DNA of 64,000 bases from Flavobacterium johnsoniae (GTDB taxonomy: Bacteria; Bacteroidota; Bacteroidia; Flavobacteriales; Flavobacteriaceae). The notes beneath the pieces are model-generated. The model was not told the DNA's origin. It saw only the letters and a program-made list of their open reading frames with translations, and did no database searches. Both the position numbers and the translations under genes were made by a program. The stretch covers positions 4,340,001-4,404,000 of the forward strand of contig NZ_CP103794.1 of assembly GCF_030388325.1 (NCBI RefSeq), read 5' to 3'. Below are positions 18,054 through 27,092 of the stretch, in pieces. Position 1 is the stretch's first letter. Every line of letters starts with the position of its first letter.

Positions 18054-18073
18054 AAATTTTAAAAATCTCTTTA

Positions 18074-19105
18074 CTATTTCTGCTTCGCTAATGAAGACTC
18101 ACGAATAATCAGTTCTGTCTTTAAAACGATTTTCTGATGCGTTTCAGAAACGTCTTTTTTCTTTAAAAGCGGCAACATTACTTCCATTAATTTTGTACAG
18201 ATTTCCACTAAAGGCTGCGCAACAGATGTTATGGCTGGATCGTAAATTTTAAACATATCGTTGTCGTCAAAAGCGATCAATCCTAAATCTTTAATCAAGT
18301 TTTGATTTGTTTCTTTCAAAACCTCTAATCCACTTTGTGCAAGATAGTTGGTAGAAAAGAAAACTGCATCTAAATCTTTATTTTCCTTAAAAAACTTTCT
18401 AATATACTCCTTTCCTTTTCCTTTTATAATTTCATTAAAAGGAATTTGGAGAACATGCGGCTCTAAACCATTTGCTTCTACCGCTTTTTCATATCCGTGC
18501 AAACGCCCATACATCTGACTTTGATCGGAAGCCGTACTTACAAAACAAATATTTTTAAACTTATTATCCACCAAATGTTGTGTTGCATCATAAGAAGCTT
18601 GTTCATTATCAATTACAACACTATTACAATCTAATCCTTCATAAAATCTATCCAATAAAATGACAGGAATATTGTCTTTAATTAAATTTTCGATCGTTTC
18701 TCTAATTCCTGGAGACGGAACGATAATAAATCCGTCAACTTGGCGAAAATTAAATAATGTAATCAGCTCATTGGCTTTTTCGTCATCATTTTCATTGCTG
18801 CAAAAAATAACTTTATAGCCTTTTTCATAAGCAATATCTTCAAAAATGCGGGCAAGCTGAGAGAAGAAATTATTCGAAATATCTTCAACCATAAAAACCA
18901 ATAACTTAGATTTTCCTGTTCTAAGACTTTGTGCTATTTGATTTGGCCTGTAATTAATTAGTTTGGCATAATCTAAAACCTTTTTTGTCAATTCTTTAGA
19001 AATGTGTTTTTCTTTTGCCTTACCATTTAACACAAAAGATACTGTTGTTACAGATATCTTCAATTCCTCGGCAATATTTCTAATAGAAACAGGTTTTTTC
19101 TTCAT
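18074..19105 (-). CDS. LacI-family transcriptional regulator
   Basis: This 343-residue protein has the LacI N-terminal helix-turn-helix (residues 4-50: SIRNIAEELKISVTTVSFVL, then a hinge around RPNQIAQSLRTGKS) and a periplasmic-binding-protein-like effector domain (about 60-330). It is cytoplasmic and should respond to a small sugar or sugar phosphate. It lies between the mannan PUL and a ROK kinase gene, and two identical-core palindromes occur nearby, before the SusC operon and before the SGNH esterase gene. The inferred role is repression of both, relieved by a catabolic intermediate. A -7 box at 19143-19150 suggests its own promoter. Regulation of SusCD operons by LacI proteins is less common than by hybrid two-component or anti-sigma systems. 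Confidence 0.92.
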   Translation of the reverse strand: MKKKPVSIRNIAEELKISVTTVSFVLNGKAKEKHISKELTKKVLDYAKLINYRPNQIAQSLRTGKSKLLVFMVEDISNNFFSQLARIFEDIAYEKGYKVIFCSNENDDEKANELITLFNFRQVDGFIIVPSPGIRETIENLIKDNIPVILLDRFYEGLDCNSVVIDNEQASYDATQHLVDNKFKNICFVSTASDQSQMYGRLHGYEKAVEANGLEPHVLQIPFNEIIKGKGKEYIRKFFKENKDLDAVFFSTNYLAQSGLEVLKETNQNLIKDLGLIAFDDNDMFKIYDPAITSVAQPLVEICTKLMEVMLPLLKKKDVSETHQKIVLKTELIIRESSLAKQK

Positions 19106-19142
19106 TTTTAGATTCTTTTTATTTTAAATCCACAATTTTGTT

Positions 19143-19150
19143 CAAATATA
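19143..19150 (-). promoter_or_regulatory. Predicted -7 promoter element of lacI
   Basis: TATATTTG on the minus strand matches TAnnTTTG exactly and lies 37 bases before the lacI start codon. I see no clear -33 element, so the call rests on one box. Confidence 0.45.
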
Positions 19151-19165
19151 GTAAAGTATTGTTTA

Positions 19166-20107
19166 TTAGAAATAAGGAAGCTCAGTCTTAATTCGTTCCC
19201 AGAAAACTTCATTATATAAATAACTAGAACCTAGAATACTCGTCTGCTCAGTATTTTCAACAATTGAAATATTCAATTCTATATTTTTATTTTTAAGATT
19301 TTCCTGCACTTTTGGTAAAAACAAACGATGCGATTTAGCAATATTTCCGCCAATAATAAGCAAATCAACTTCAAAATCAATTATAAACGGAGCTAAAAAT
19401 TCGCTTAAATTATTTGCAAAATCATCAAAAATTTTGGCAGTCGAGAAGTTCTCAATTCCAGCAATTTCTTTTACTCCATCTGTCAATTTATTCCCAGTAC
19501 TTTTCTCGTATTCCTTTAAAAACCATCTTGTTGAAAAATAACTATCCGCAATATTATCCTTGAAAGGTTTATCCCATAAACAACCATTATGAGGCACATT
19601 ATTTCCTTGTGTAAGCGGTAATTTATTATCTAAAAATGCGGCTCCAAAACCAGTTCCTAAAGTGATTGCAATAATTTTACTTTCAGTAGATGAAGTCTCT
19701 CTAAGAGACCCTCCAACTCCGAAACAACTCGCATCGTTAAGAAATCTAAAACTAACATTTTTAGTATTCAAATATTTTATAAGTTCTTGAGAAACAGAAA
19801 CATTATATAACGATTCGTATTTATCATTTCCTTCAAACATTGCAATTCCGCTTTCATATTGAAAAGGTCCCGGCATAGAAAATGCAATTCCAATTTTATC
19901 ATTTGAGAAATAACCAGAAGTTTTCTCCACAGCTTCAATTGTCTGATTAATTACTTCTGCCCATTTTTTTATAATAACTTCTTTAGAAGCCTTACTATCT
20001 ACGGCACCGCTAAAATATGTTTGAGGAATTATTACAAAGTCATTACCATCTACGGCAGCACTGCTTATATGGCTTCCGCCAATATCTACACCTATTGTTA
20101 TTGACAT
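19166..20107 (-). CDS. ROK-family sugar kinase, atypical
   Basis: This 313-residue cytoplasmic protein has the ASKHA fold of ROK kinases: phosphate-binding GVDIGGSHI (6-14), FSMPGPF (76-82), catalytic-type Asp125 in FLNDASCFG, and the second glycine motif ITLGTGFGAAF (148-158). ROK kinases phosphorylate glucose, fructose, mannose or related sugars. The usual zinc-binding CxCGxxGCxE signature is missing; the region reads VPHNGCLWDKPFKDN. That makes a non-canonical member, so substrate cannot be read from motifs. It ends 60 bases before lacI, and the two may be expressed together. Mannose or fructose from the flanking PULs is the likely substrate, by context only. Confidence 0.82.
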   Translation of the reverse strand: MSITIGVDIGGSHISSAAVDGNDFVIIPQTYFSGAVDSKASKEVIIKKWAEVINQTIEAVEKTSGYFSNDKIGIAFSMPGPFQYESGIAMFEGNDKYESLYNVSVSQELIKYLNTKNVSFRFLNDASCFGVGGSLRETSSTESKIIAITLGTGFGAAFLDNKLPLTQGNNVPHNGCLWDKPFKDNIADSYFSTRWFLKEYEKSTGNKLTDGVKEIAGIENFSTAKIFDDFANNLSEFLAPFIIDFEVDLLIIGGNIAKSHRLFLPKVQENLKNKNIELNISIVENTEQTSILGSSYLYNEVFWERIKTELPYF

Positions 20108-20343
20108 TTCTACTATTTTTTAAATTATTTCTATAATTAATCGCTTAATTATTTTTAATTGTTTAATCTATTCAATTGCAAACGTGGCGTCTTTTTAAAG
20201 CTTTATAAATAACATTTCAAACCTAAAAAGAAAGTTTTTTAGCATTTGATACTTTATTGTCAAAAAACAATACTATTTCCGTGAAGTCACTCTGATGAAT
20301 TAAAGAAAAACTCTCCTTTTTAATTTAAAACAAAAGAATGAAG
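20108..20343. other. Intergenic region between the SGNH gene and the ROK gene
   Basis: Within these 236 bases a minus-strand TAGGTTTG (20218-20225) matches the TAnnTTTG -7 consensus and could start ROK-lacI transcription. An AT-rich dyad (ATAATTAA and TTAATTAT around TCGC, 20133-20152) lies 26 bases before the ROK start. No strong terminator for the SGNH gene is visible. Confidence 0.35.
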
Positions 20344-21036
20344 TCATTTAGATTTAAGCGCTTTTGCAATTATTTTTTCTAAAATTGGCTCCATAACAGC
20401 ATATCCAGCTTCATTTGGATGAACACCGTCTGTGCACAATTCGTCTTTTAAACCCATTTTATCGTTTACCATTGCCGAATAATAGTCTACGTAAAAGAGT
20501 TTGTTTTTTTCTGCGTATGATTTGATGATTTTGTTTAGAGCTACAACCTTTGGAGCTGGCTCTTTCCCTTTTCTCCATTGAAATTCTAATGCAGGCAAAA
20601 CGGAACAAACGATAACTTTTATGCCATTTTGTTTTGCCAATTCGCACATCGAAAATATATTGCCAGAAGTCGCTTCTACCGAATATGGTCCAGTATTTTC
20701 AGCAATATCATTTATTCCTGCCAAAATAACGACAACAGCTGGTTTTAATGCGATTACATCTTGTCTGAAGCGAAGTAACATTTGTGGAGTTGTCTGACCG
20801 CTGATTCCTCTGTTGATGTAATTTTTAGAATTAAAAAAATCTGGCCTTTTATTCAACCAGCCTTCTGTAATAGAATTTCCCATAAAAACCACACGGCTGT
20901 AATCTTTAGAACTTAAAACGGGAACTTTAGAATTTTGTTCTTTATATCGATTAAGATTTGGCCAATCTTGACTGTAAGTCATCTGCAAAGTGAAAAAAAA
21001 TAGTAAAGAGTAATAAAGTAAAGTTTTGGTTTTCAT
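20344..21036 (-). CDS. SGNH/GDSL-family esterase, secreted
   Basis: This 230-residue protein has a signal peptide (cleavage near MTYSQ) and all four SGNH blocks: Ser55 in FMGNSITEG, Gly80 in RGISGQTT, Asn109 in LAGINDI, and Asp203/His206 in TDGVHPNEAGY. The family contains carbohydrate deacetylases, lipases and acyl esterases; the compact secreted form beside a PUL suggests removal of acetyl or other acyl groups from a glycan. The ATG at 21036 is preferred to an in-frame TTG at 21042. A promoter carrying the same palindromic operator as the mannan SusC operon lies about 160 bases upstream, tying it to that locus although it sits beside the fructan genes. Confidence 0.87.
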   Translation of the reverse strand: MKTKTLLYYSLLFFFTLQMTYSQDWPNLNRYKEQNSKVPVLSSKDYSRVVFMGNSITEGWLNKRPDFFNSKNYINRGISGQTTPQMLLRFRQDVIALKPAVVVILAGINDIAENTGPYSVEATSGNIFSMCELAKQNGIKVIVCSVLPALEFQWRKGKEPAPKVVALNKIIKSYAEKNKLFYVDYYSAMVNDKMGLKDELCTDGVHPNEAGYAVMEPILEKIIAKALKSK

Positions 21037-21197
21037 GCGCAATTACAACTTGGTTAAATTGAAAATTATCTTTTACTAATTATTCTATTTTATCTTAATT
21101 AAATCCGAATGTCATTAAATATTTAGTTATTATTTTTTTGATTAATAATTAAGTATTTAAATTTATTTGATTTATTCAAAATAGAAAGAAAGAGTCG

Positions 21198-21228
21198 CAA
21201 ATATACTAAAACGTTTTAGTATACCAAA
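21198..21228 (-). promoter_or_regulatory. Predicted promoter of the SGNH esterase gene
   Basis: On the minus strand TTTG (21228-21225) is followed by exactly 19 bases and then TATATTTG (21205-21198). This is a close match to the -33/-7 Bacteroidota promoter. The 21202-21223 palindrome spans nearly the whole spacer and the start of the -7 box. Confidence 0.72.
21202..21223. promoter_or_regulatory. Palindromic LacI-type operator upstream of the SGNH esterase gene
   Basis: A perfect 22-base palindrome whose central 18 bases (TACTAAAACGTTTTAGTA) are identical to the operator at 17608-17625. The downstream flank is also nearly shared (ATTTGC here, GTTTGC there, on the minus strand). Its position inside the promoter indicates repression. 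Confidence 0.78.
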
Positions 21229-21277
21229 TAAAGTGCATTTTTTTTTCAAGTTTAATTTGAGATAAATTAAAAACCAA

Positions 21278-21309
21278 AAAGCCTTAAACAATATACTGTT
21301 TAAGGCTTT
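21278..21309 (-). terminator. Intrinsic terminator of the fructan operon
   Basis: AAAGCCTTAAACA (21278-21290) pairs perfectly with TGTTTAAGGCTTT (21297-21309) over a 6-base loop. On the minus strand it is followed by TTTTTGGTTTTTAATTT. It lies 28 bases after the fructokinase stop. Confidence 0.88.
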
Positions 21310-21337
21310 CCACAAAAGAAATATAAGTTTTACACTT

Positions 21338-22234
21338 TTATTTCACCATTAAATTTTCGATTTTAGAATTCGAAATATCCGGATTTGCTCCTGGAGATTC
21401 TGCTACCAAAGCTCCTACCGCACAAGCAAAATCGATGGCATTTTGAGGTTCGTTTCCGTTTAATAATGAAGTAATTAAAGCCGCTAAAAAAGAATCTCCC
21501 GCCCCCACGGTATCAGCGACTTTAATTGGATATCCTTCATTTTCATAGATTTTACCTTTCCAAAGCAATAATGCTCCATGCTTTCCTTTGGTAACGCACA
21601 TAGCCTCGGCTTTGGTTTGTTTTAGAATGAAATGCATATTCTCTTCTAGACTTTCAAATGGTGAATTTAGAGCTGTTGCAATTTCTAATAACTCTTCATC
21701 ATTAAACTTAATAAAATTGGCAGACTGCATTAACTGATTCAGAATTTCATAAGAATAATGAGGTTTTCTTAAATTGACATCAAAAACTTTGTAAACATTC
21801 GTCTCAAGCAGTTCTTCCAAGGCATTTCTCGAAATAGCATCACGGCAAACCAAACTTCCATAAATTAAAACATCTGCTTCTTCGACAAGTTTTCTTGCTG
21901 TGTTATTAAGCACAATTTTATCCCACGCTGATGGATAATTGATTTCATAACTTGCAGATCCACGATCGTTTAATGTAACTTGAACCAATCCTGTTGGAAA
22001 ACCTTCTGCTATAACAATACTATCTGTTTTAAGTCCTAAACTTTTTACTTGATTGATAATTGCTTCTCCGTCTTCATCATTTCCTACACAACTAATCATG
22101 GCAACTTCACATCCAAATGTTTTCATTCGCAAAGCCACATTTAATGGAGCTCCACCAATCTTTTTTTCGTTTTCAAAAACATCCCAAAGCACCTCTCCAT
22201 AAGCTACCGCTTTAAGGCTTTTTCCGTTATTCAT
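21338..22234 (-). CDS. PfkB-family fructokinase
   Basis: This 298-residue cytoplasmic kinase has the N-terminal glycine motif IGGAPLNVALR (27-37) and the C-terminal signature DTVGAGDSF (241-249), with Asp247 as catalytic base. Length and motifs fit bacterial fructokinases. It is the last gene of the fructan operon, 38 bases after SusD and just before a strong terminator. It would convert imported fructose to fructose-6-phosphate for glycolysis. Family is certain; fructose as substrate follows from the GH32 and MFS neighbours. Confidence 0.9.
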   Translation of the reverse strand: MNNGKSLKAVAYGEVLWDVFENEKKIGGAPLNVALRMKTFGCEVAMISCVGNDEDGEAIINQVKSLGLKTDSIVIAEGFPTGLVQVTLNDRGSASYEINYPSAWDKIVLNNTARKLVEEADVLIYGSLVCRDAISRNALEELLETNVYKVFDVNLRKPHYSYEILNQLMQSANFIKFNDEELLEIATALNSPFESLEENMHFILKQTKAEAMCVTKGKHGALLLWKGKIYENEGYPIKVADTVGAGDSFLAALITSLLNGNEPQNAIDFACAVGALVAESPGANPDISNSKIENLMVK

Positions 22235-22272
22235 TCTAAAATTATTTAATATATTGTTTTTTATTTTTTGCT

Positions 22273-23964
22273 TTAATAACCTGGATTTTGTTTGTAAAGT
22301 CCTTGGCTGAAATTAATTTGTTTTAAAGGAATTGGACAATATTCCTCTTTCTGTGCATCAAAATTAGCATCTTGATAATACGTGCGTTTTGATTTTTCTC
22401 CTGCATAAAAAGTGTTTAAAACTTGATCTGTAACGCCCCAACGAACTAAATCGAAGAATCGGCTGCCTTCCATTGCCAATTCTAATCTTCGTTCCCAGCG
22501 CATTGCTTTGCGGGCAAAATCTTGTGTCCAATTGCAATTAACTCCGTCAACATAAGTGCTAATTTTAAAGTTGTTTGCGTAAGGAAGTCTGCCTGTACTT
22601 TGCGCCGCTCTTTGACGAATTTCATTAATTAAAGGCAAAGCTTCTGCTTTTCTTCCTAATTCAATCAAAGCTTCGGCACGCATTAAAATCACATCGGCAT
22701 AACGAATCTGAATTCTGTTTTTTGAATTCCCATAAAATGGATCAATGTTTACAAAACAGCTGCAGCTTGGTGCCACATTTTCTTTTAAAGAAGCAAAATA
22801 ACCGTATGTTCCTGGGGAACGAACCCAAGATTCAACATACACATATTCTGGATCGTATTTATAAGGCAAACCTGGCATTGCAACGGTATGATACAATCTT
22901 GGATCTACCGTATTTGCATTTCTGTTTTTATAATCAAAATCTTGATTGTTGTACGTATCAAATTGTGGCAAACCATCGGCTCCAGTTTTAAAAGCATTTA
23001 CTAAGTTCTGACTTGGTTTATGAAAATCACAACAACCTAAACCTTGAGGTGTTGAAAGAACATCTGAAAAATTCAATCTTCCGTAAAGCGTTCCATCATT
23101 ATCAGAAAACTGAATCGAGAAAATAGATTCTGGTCCGTTTTCATAAGTTCCTGGTAAAAAGTTATTCGCAAAATCAGGTTCTAAAGTTGCTTTCCCGATT
23201 ACTTTATCTGTCGCCGCAATTACTTCCTGCAAATGCTGTTGATTGATTCCTGTAACTTTAAAATTATCATCTTGCGTATACGCTTGATACAAACGTGTTT
23301 TTGCCAAATATGCATACGCCGCTTTTTGTGTCGCGCGACCAACTTGCGGTTGCGTTTCTGGCAAAGCATCGGCAGCAGCCTGAAAATCTTCTGCAATTCT
23401 ATTCCAAAGTTCTTCATTTGTAAGCGCTACATTTGAGATAGTTTTGTATTCTTCAACTGGAATATCTTCGGTAATATATGGCACATTTCTAAACATAATT
23501 TTCAGCATAAAATAAAAATGCGCTCTTAAAAAACGCATTTCGGCAATACGTGTTTTTTTCAACGGAAAATCGGCTTCTGAGATTTGTTCCAAAGCTTTTA
23601 AGGCTTTATTAGCTCTTCCAACTCCAACATAACTATTGTACCAAAAAGTGTCTAATTCTCCAAAATCAGGTCTAATGTTATTCGAAACTTCAAAAAAGTG
23701 AAAAACCTGAATATCATTTGTACCGCTTCCGCCTTTGTACGCATCATCGGAACGAACGTTTCCAAAAGGCCACAAACTGTATGGCGAATCATAATGATCG
23801 TTTCCTAATTGCGCATAAGCTGCATTCATAAATCCTTCAATTGTTTCTGGCGTTACGATATCATCTTCTGATAAAACACCTCGCGGATTATTTTCTAAAA
23901 AATCGGAACAGGAAGCGAATAAAACCATCACTAAAAATCCTGATATATATAGTATTTTTTTCAT
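22273..23964 (-). CDS. susD: SusD/RagB-family surface lipoprotein (fructan PUL)
   Basis: This 563-residue protein has a lipobox (LFASCSDFLENNP) and the SusD helical scaffold (EGFMNAAYAQLGND, MRFLRAHFYFMLKIMFRNVP, IQIRYADVILMRAEALIELG, RRLELAMEGSRFFDLVRWG, YCPIPLKQINFS). It should bind fructo-oligosaccharides at the surface and form the lid of the SusC encoded 20 bases upstream. It is clearly diverged from the mannan-locus SusD. A Cys-rich stretch (GCCDFHKP and SCSCF) near the middle is somewhat unusual for an exported protein of this type. Confidence 0.95.
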   Translation of the reverse strand: MKKILYISGFLVMVLFASCSDFLENNPRGVLSEDDIVTPETIEGFMNAAYAQLGNDHYDSPYSLWPFGNVRSDDAYKGGSGTNDIQVFHFFEVSNNIRPDFGELDTFWYNSYVGVGRANKALKALEQISEADFPLKKTRIAEMRFLRAHFYFMLKIMFRNVPYITEDIPVEEYKTISNVALTNEELWNRIAEDFQAAADALPETQPQVGRATQKAAYAYLAKTRLYQAYTQDDNFKVTGINQQHLQEVIAATDKVIGKATLEPDFANNFLPGTYENGPESIFSIQFSDNDGTLYGRLNFSDVLSTPQGLGCCDFHKPSQNLVNAFKTGADGLPQFDTYNNQDFDYKNRNANTVDPRLYHTVAMPGLPYKYDPEYVYVESWVRSPGTYGYFASLKENVAPSCSCFVNIDPFYGNSKNRIQIRYADVILMRAEALIELGRKAEALPLINEIRQRAAQSTGRLPYANNFKISTYVDGVNCNWTQDFARKAMRWERRLELAMEGSRFFDLVRWGVTDQVLNTFYAGEKSKRTYYQDANFDAQKEEYCPIPLKQINFSQGLYKQNPGY

Positions 23965-23984
23965 GTCAATTTAATATTTGTCTT

Positions 23985-26900
23985 TTATAAAGTAAAATTA
24001 AGACCAGCAGTAAAAGTCGTTGGCTGCGGATATCCAAATCCAGCATTTTCTGGATCAACTCCTGTGAAATTTTTTGAGTCTAAAATCAGTAAGTTTTGTC
24101 CGCTGATATAAACTCTAAAACTTTCCATATTTATTTTCTTTAGAAAATCTTTTGGAAGATTATAACCCAATTGCAGAACTCTTAATTTTAGATAACTTCC
24201 GTTCTCTACATAATAAGTTGAAAATCTGTTTTCTGCATTTCTATCAACAGTTGTCAAAGCAGGAATTGTAGAATTCGGATTGTCTACCGACCAAGCATTT
24301 AACAATCGAGTTCCTTTGTTTGAGCCAACATCATCGACACTCCAAAAATCGGTTTGATATTTTGTATTATTGATTACGTCGACATTTCCTGTTCCTTCCC
24401 AGAAAGTAGTAAAATCGAAGTTTTTATAAGACAGATTTAAATTGATTCCGTATTGAAAACCAGGATTCGGATTTCCAATCCAAGTACGATCTTTGTCTGT
24501 AATTTGCCCGTCTCCATTAAGATCAACATAACGAATTCTTCCTAAACCTTTTCCTTCCTGAATTGGCGAATTAGTAACCTGATCTTGCGTTGTAAACAAA
24601 CCATCTGTTACATAACCATACATAGAATTGATTGGTCTTCCTAAAATATTATCATTTAATCCGTCGCCGCCGTAATTGTTTTTGACCTCGTCTGGCAATT
24701 GCGTAATCTTGTTTTTATTGGCAGCGATGTTTCCTGAAATTTCATATTTCAATCCGAACGATGTTTCATCTTGATATCCCAAAGAAACCTCCCAACCTTT
24801 ATTTTCCATAGAAGCTCCATTTACCCAGCGATTTCCACCTTCTCCAATAACTCCTAAATAAGCTGGAAGAACCAAAATATCTTCTGTTTTTTTGATGTAA
24901 TAATCAATCGATCCGCTTAATTTTTGTTTTAAGAAACCGAAGTCTAAACCAACGTTTGTCTGCGTTGTAGTTTCCCATTTTAAATCGTCATTTCCTGACT
25001 GCGTTGCGATAAATCCAGATGGAAGCAAGCCATTTCCGTTTCCTGCAAGATCATAAGCCGTTCCGTAAGAAGTTGCCCAAGTCGGACTTCCGCCAGCATA
25101 AGTTGCTAAATAAAGTGAATAAACAGCTGTATTACTAATTTCTTGATTTCCTGTTTGTCCCCAACCTGCTCTCAATTTTAAATCGGAAATTGCCGTTATT
25201 TTATCTTTTATGAAACTCTCGTTGCTAATTCTCCATCCTCCAGAAACCGCTGGAAAAGTACCAAACTGATTGTTTTTACCAAATCGAGAAGAACCGTCAC
25301 GGCGAATAGTTGCCGAAAGCAAATAGCGATTATCAAATTCGTAATCTGCTTTTCCGAAATAAGAAAGCAAAGAATATACGGTTGAAGTTCCGCTTGTAAA
25401 AGATTCTCCAGTTCCTGCATCAGGATACATATAATCTGGCGTTTCAATCAAAAAGTCATTTTTACGTAAAGTCGTTGTATCGTAAGTGTCTTTGTACATT
25501 TCGTTTCCAGCCATTAAATTCAAATTGCTTTTTCCGAAGTTTAAACTGTAAATTGCTGTGTTTGTCCAAGTCCATTTATCGCTTACAGATTGATCAATTG
25601 TTACAGAAGTTTGATCATTTTGTAAATAACCTGATTTATAGCTTCTTTGTAAAGTGCGTTTTTTATAGGAGCCATAATCAATACCGAAACTACTTTTAAG
25701 ATGTAGATTTTTAACGATTTCTAAATCGGCATAAACATTCCCGAAAAGGCGTAAATAATCGTATTTATTATCTTTATTATATTCTAAAAGACGAACAGGA
25801 TTTTGTCTGTCGTTCATTCCGCCAACTGGTCCTCCCCATCCTATTCCATCAACCGTTCTGATTGGAATAATTGGCAATGCGCGCAATGCAGGATCTAAAA
25901 CTCCTGGATCTGTAACTTCATTTGTTCTATTTAAAGTGAAGTTCTCGCCAATTACTAATTTCCCATCAAAGTATTTGTATGAACCATTCATTCTAGCAGA
26001 AATTCTTTCAAAATCTGTTGTTTTTACGACACCTTCATTTCCATAATAACCTAAAGAGAAAACATAACTTCCTTTGTCTGAAGCATTAGAAACAGATAAA
26101 TCATAAGAATTGGCAACTCCAGTTTGAGAAACCGCGTCGTACCAATTTGTATCTGCCGATTTCAAAGTTTGTTCTGCATCTAAATATTCTGGAATAATCA
26201 CTCTATTTAATTGTGCTTTTCCGTTAACATTTGCCCAATCAAACTGATAACGAACGTTATTAGTATTTGGATCTAAACCATCATTAATATTAGCTTGCCA
26301 TAATGCTTGTCCAAATTGGTTGGCATTCATAACACTCAATTTATTAGAATAGCTTGAAAGCGAAGTGTAAGTGCTGAAATTAATTCTCATTTTACCTTCT
26401 TTCCCTTTTTTTGTCGTTACAATAATAACTCCATTTGAAGCTCTAGAACCGTAAATACTCGCAGACGAAGCATCTTTTAAAACCTGAATCGATTCAATAT
26501 CATTCGGGTTTAATTCGTGTAATCCTGATTTAGTTGGCATTCCATCAATTACATAAAGCGGATCTGTATTGTTTAATGTTCCAACTCCACGAATTACAAC
26601 TTTTGTATTCGCACCACTTGGAGAACCATCAGAAGAAACTTTTACCCCCGCAATTCTTCCTTGCAAAGCTTTAATTGGGTTGGGTTCCGGCTGTTTCATA
26701 AGTTCTTTAACACTGACAACGGCAACAGCTCCTGTAATGTCGGTTTTCTTTTGTTTAGAATACCCCGTAACAACCACTTCATTCAATTGATTATTATCGA
26801 GTTTTAAAGTCACATTGATTGTTGTCTGTCCGTTTACCGGAATAGATTGTGGAGCATATCCTATAAAAGAAACTACAATTGTAGCATTTGAGGCAATGTT

Positions 26901-27089
26901 TTGGAAAGAAAAATTTCCGTCAAAATCGGTAGCTGTACTTATATTTGTTCCCGAAATAGTTACAGTCGCGCCAGGCAACGGCATTCCGTCATCTGACGCA
27001 ATTACCGTTCCTTTAACTTGATTTTCCTGAGCTGAAAGAATCAAGACTGGAAAAAAGAAAAATAGAAAATAAATGATTTTACTTTTCAT
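23985..27089 (-). CDS. susC: SusC/RagA-family TonB-dependent transporter (fructan PUL)
   Basis: This 1034-residue outer-membrane transporter has a signal peptide (LILSAQ), a carboxypeptidase-like domain (GTVIASDDGMPLPGATVTIS), the NEVVVTGYSKQKK segment, a plug (VVIRGVGTLNNTDPLYVIDG, YGSRASNGVIIVTTK) and the barrel ending in FTL. Its start codon lies 3 bases after the stop of the upstream GH32 gene, so the two are almost certainly translated from one message. The predicted cargo is levan- or inulin-derived oligosaccharide. Confidence 0.95.
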   Translation of the reverse strand: MKSKIIYFLFFFFPVLILSAQENQVKGTVIASDDGMPLPGATVTISGTNISTATDFDGNFSFQNIASNATIVVSFIGYAPQSIPVNGQTTINVTLKLDNNQLNEVVVTGYSKQKKTDITGAVAVVSVKELMKQPEPNPIKALQGRIAGVKVSSDGSPSGANTKVVIRGVGTLNNTDPLYVIDGMPTKSGLHELNPNDIESIQVLKDASSASIYGSRASNGVIIVTTKKGKEGKMRINFSTYTSLSSYSNKLSVMNANQFGQALWQANINDGLDPNTNNVRYQFDWANVNGKAQLNRVIIPEYLDAEQTLKSADTNWYDAVSQTGVANSYDLSVSNASDKGSYVFSLGYYGNEGVVKTTDFERISARMNGSYKYFDGKLVIGENFTLNRTNEVTDPGVLDPALRALPIIPIRTVDGIGWGGPVGGMNDRQNPVRLLEYNKDNKYDYLRLFGNVYADLEIVKNLHLKSSFGIDYGSYKKRTLQRSYKSGYLQNDQTSVTIDQSVSDKWTWTNTAIYSLNFGKSNLNLMAGNEMYKDTYDTTTLRKNDFLIETPDYMYPDAGTGESFTSGTSTVYSLLSYFGKADYEFDNRYLLSATIRRDGSSRFGKNNQFGTFPAVSGGWRISNESFIKDKITAISDLKLRAGWGQTGNQEISNTAVYSLYLATYAGGSPTWATSYGTAYDLAGNGNGLLPSGFIATQSGNDDLKWETTTQTNVGLDFGFLKQKLSGSIDYYIKKTEDILVLPAYLGVIGEGGNRWVNGASMENKGWEVSLGYQDETSFGLKYEISGNIAANKNKITQLPDEVKNNYGGDGLNDNILGRPINSMYGYVTDGLFTTQDQVTNSPIQEGKGLGRIRYVDLNGDGQITDKDRTWIGNPNPGFQYGINLNLSYKNFDFTTFWEGTGNVDVINNTKYQTDFWSVDDVGSNKGTRLLNAWSVDNPNSTIPALTTVDRNAENRFSTYYVENGSYLKLRVLQLGYNLPKDFLKKINMESFRVYISGQNLLILDSKNFTGVDPENAGFGYPQPTTFTAGLNFTL

Positions 27090-27092
27090 AAA

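Larger units (their letters stand above)
17427..18073. other. Regulatory intergenic region between the mannan SusC operon and lacI
   Basis: These 647 bases hold the SusC-operon promoter and operator (17602-17632) and the lacI terminator (18006-18053). A leader of about 170 bases contains a small inverted repeat (GATTAAAA at 17533-17540, TTTTAATC at 17552-17559). From about 17630 to 18000 I see only AT-rich sequence without a convincing reading frame. Confidence 0.6.
21037..21337. other. Intergenic region between the fructokinase and SGNH genes
   Basis: The 301 bases contain the terminator of the fructan operon (21278-21309), the operator-bearing promoter of the SGNH gene (21198-21228) and an AT-rich leader of about 155 bases with no further clear structure. 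Confidence 0.6.

Noticed and set aside
20133..20152. Inverted repeat ATAATTAA/TTAATTAT before the ROK gene as an operator
   Set aside because: The sequence is only A/T in the arms, so such a dyad is expected by chance in this AT-rich DNA, and it lacks the CG centre seen in the two LacI-type sites.
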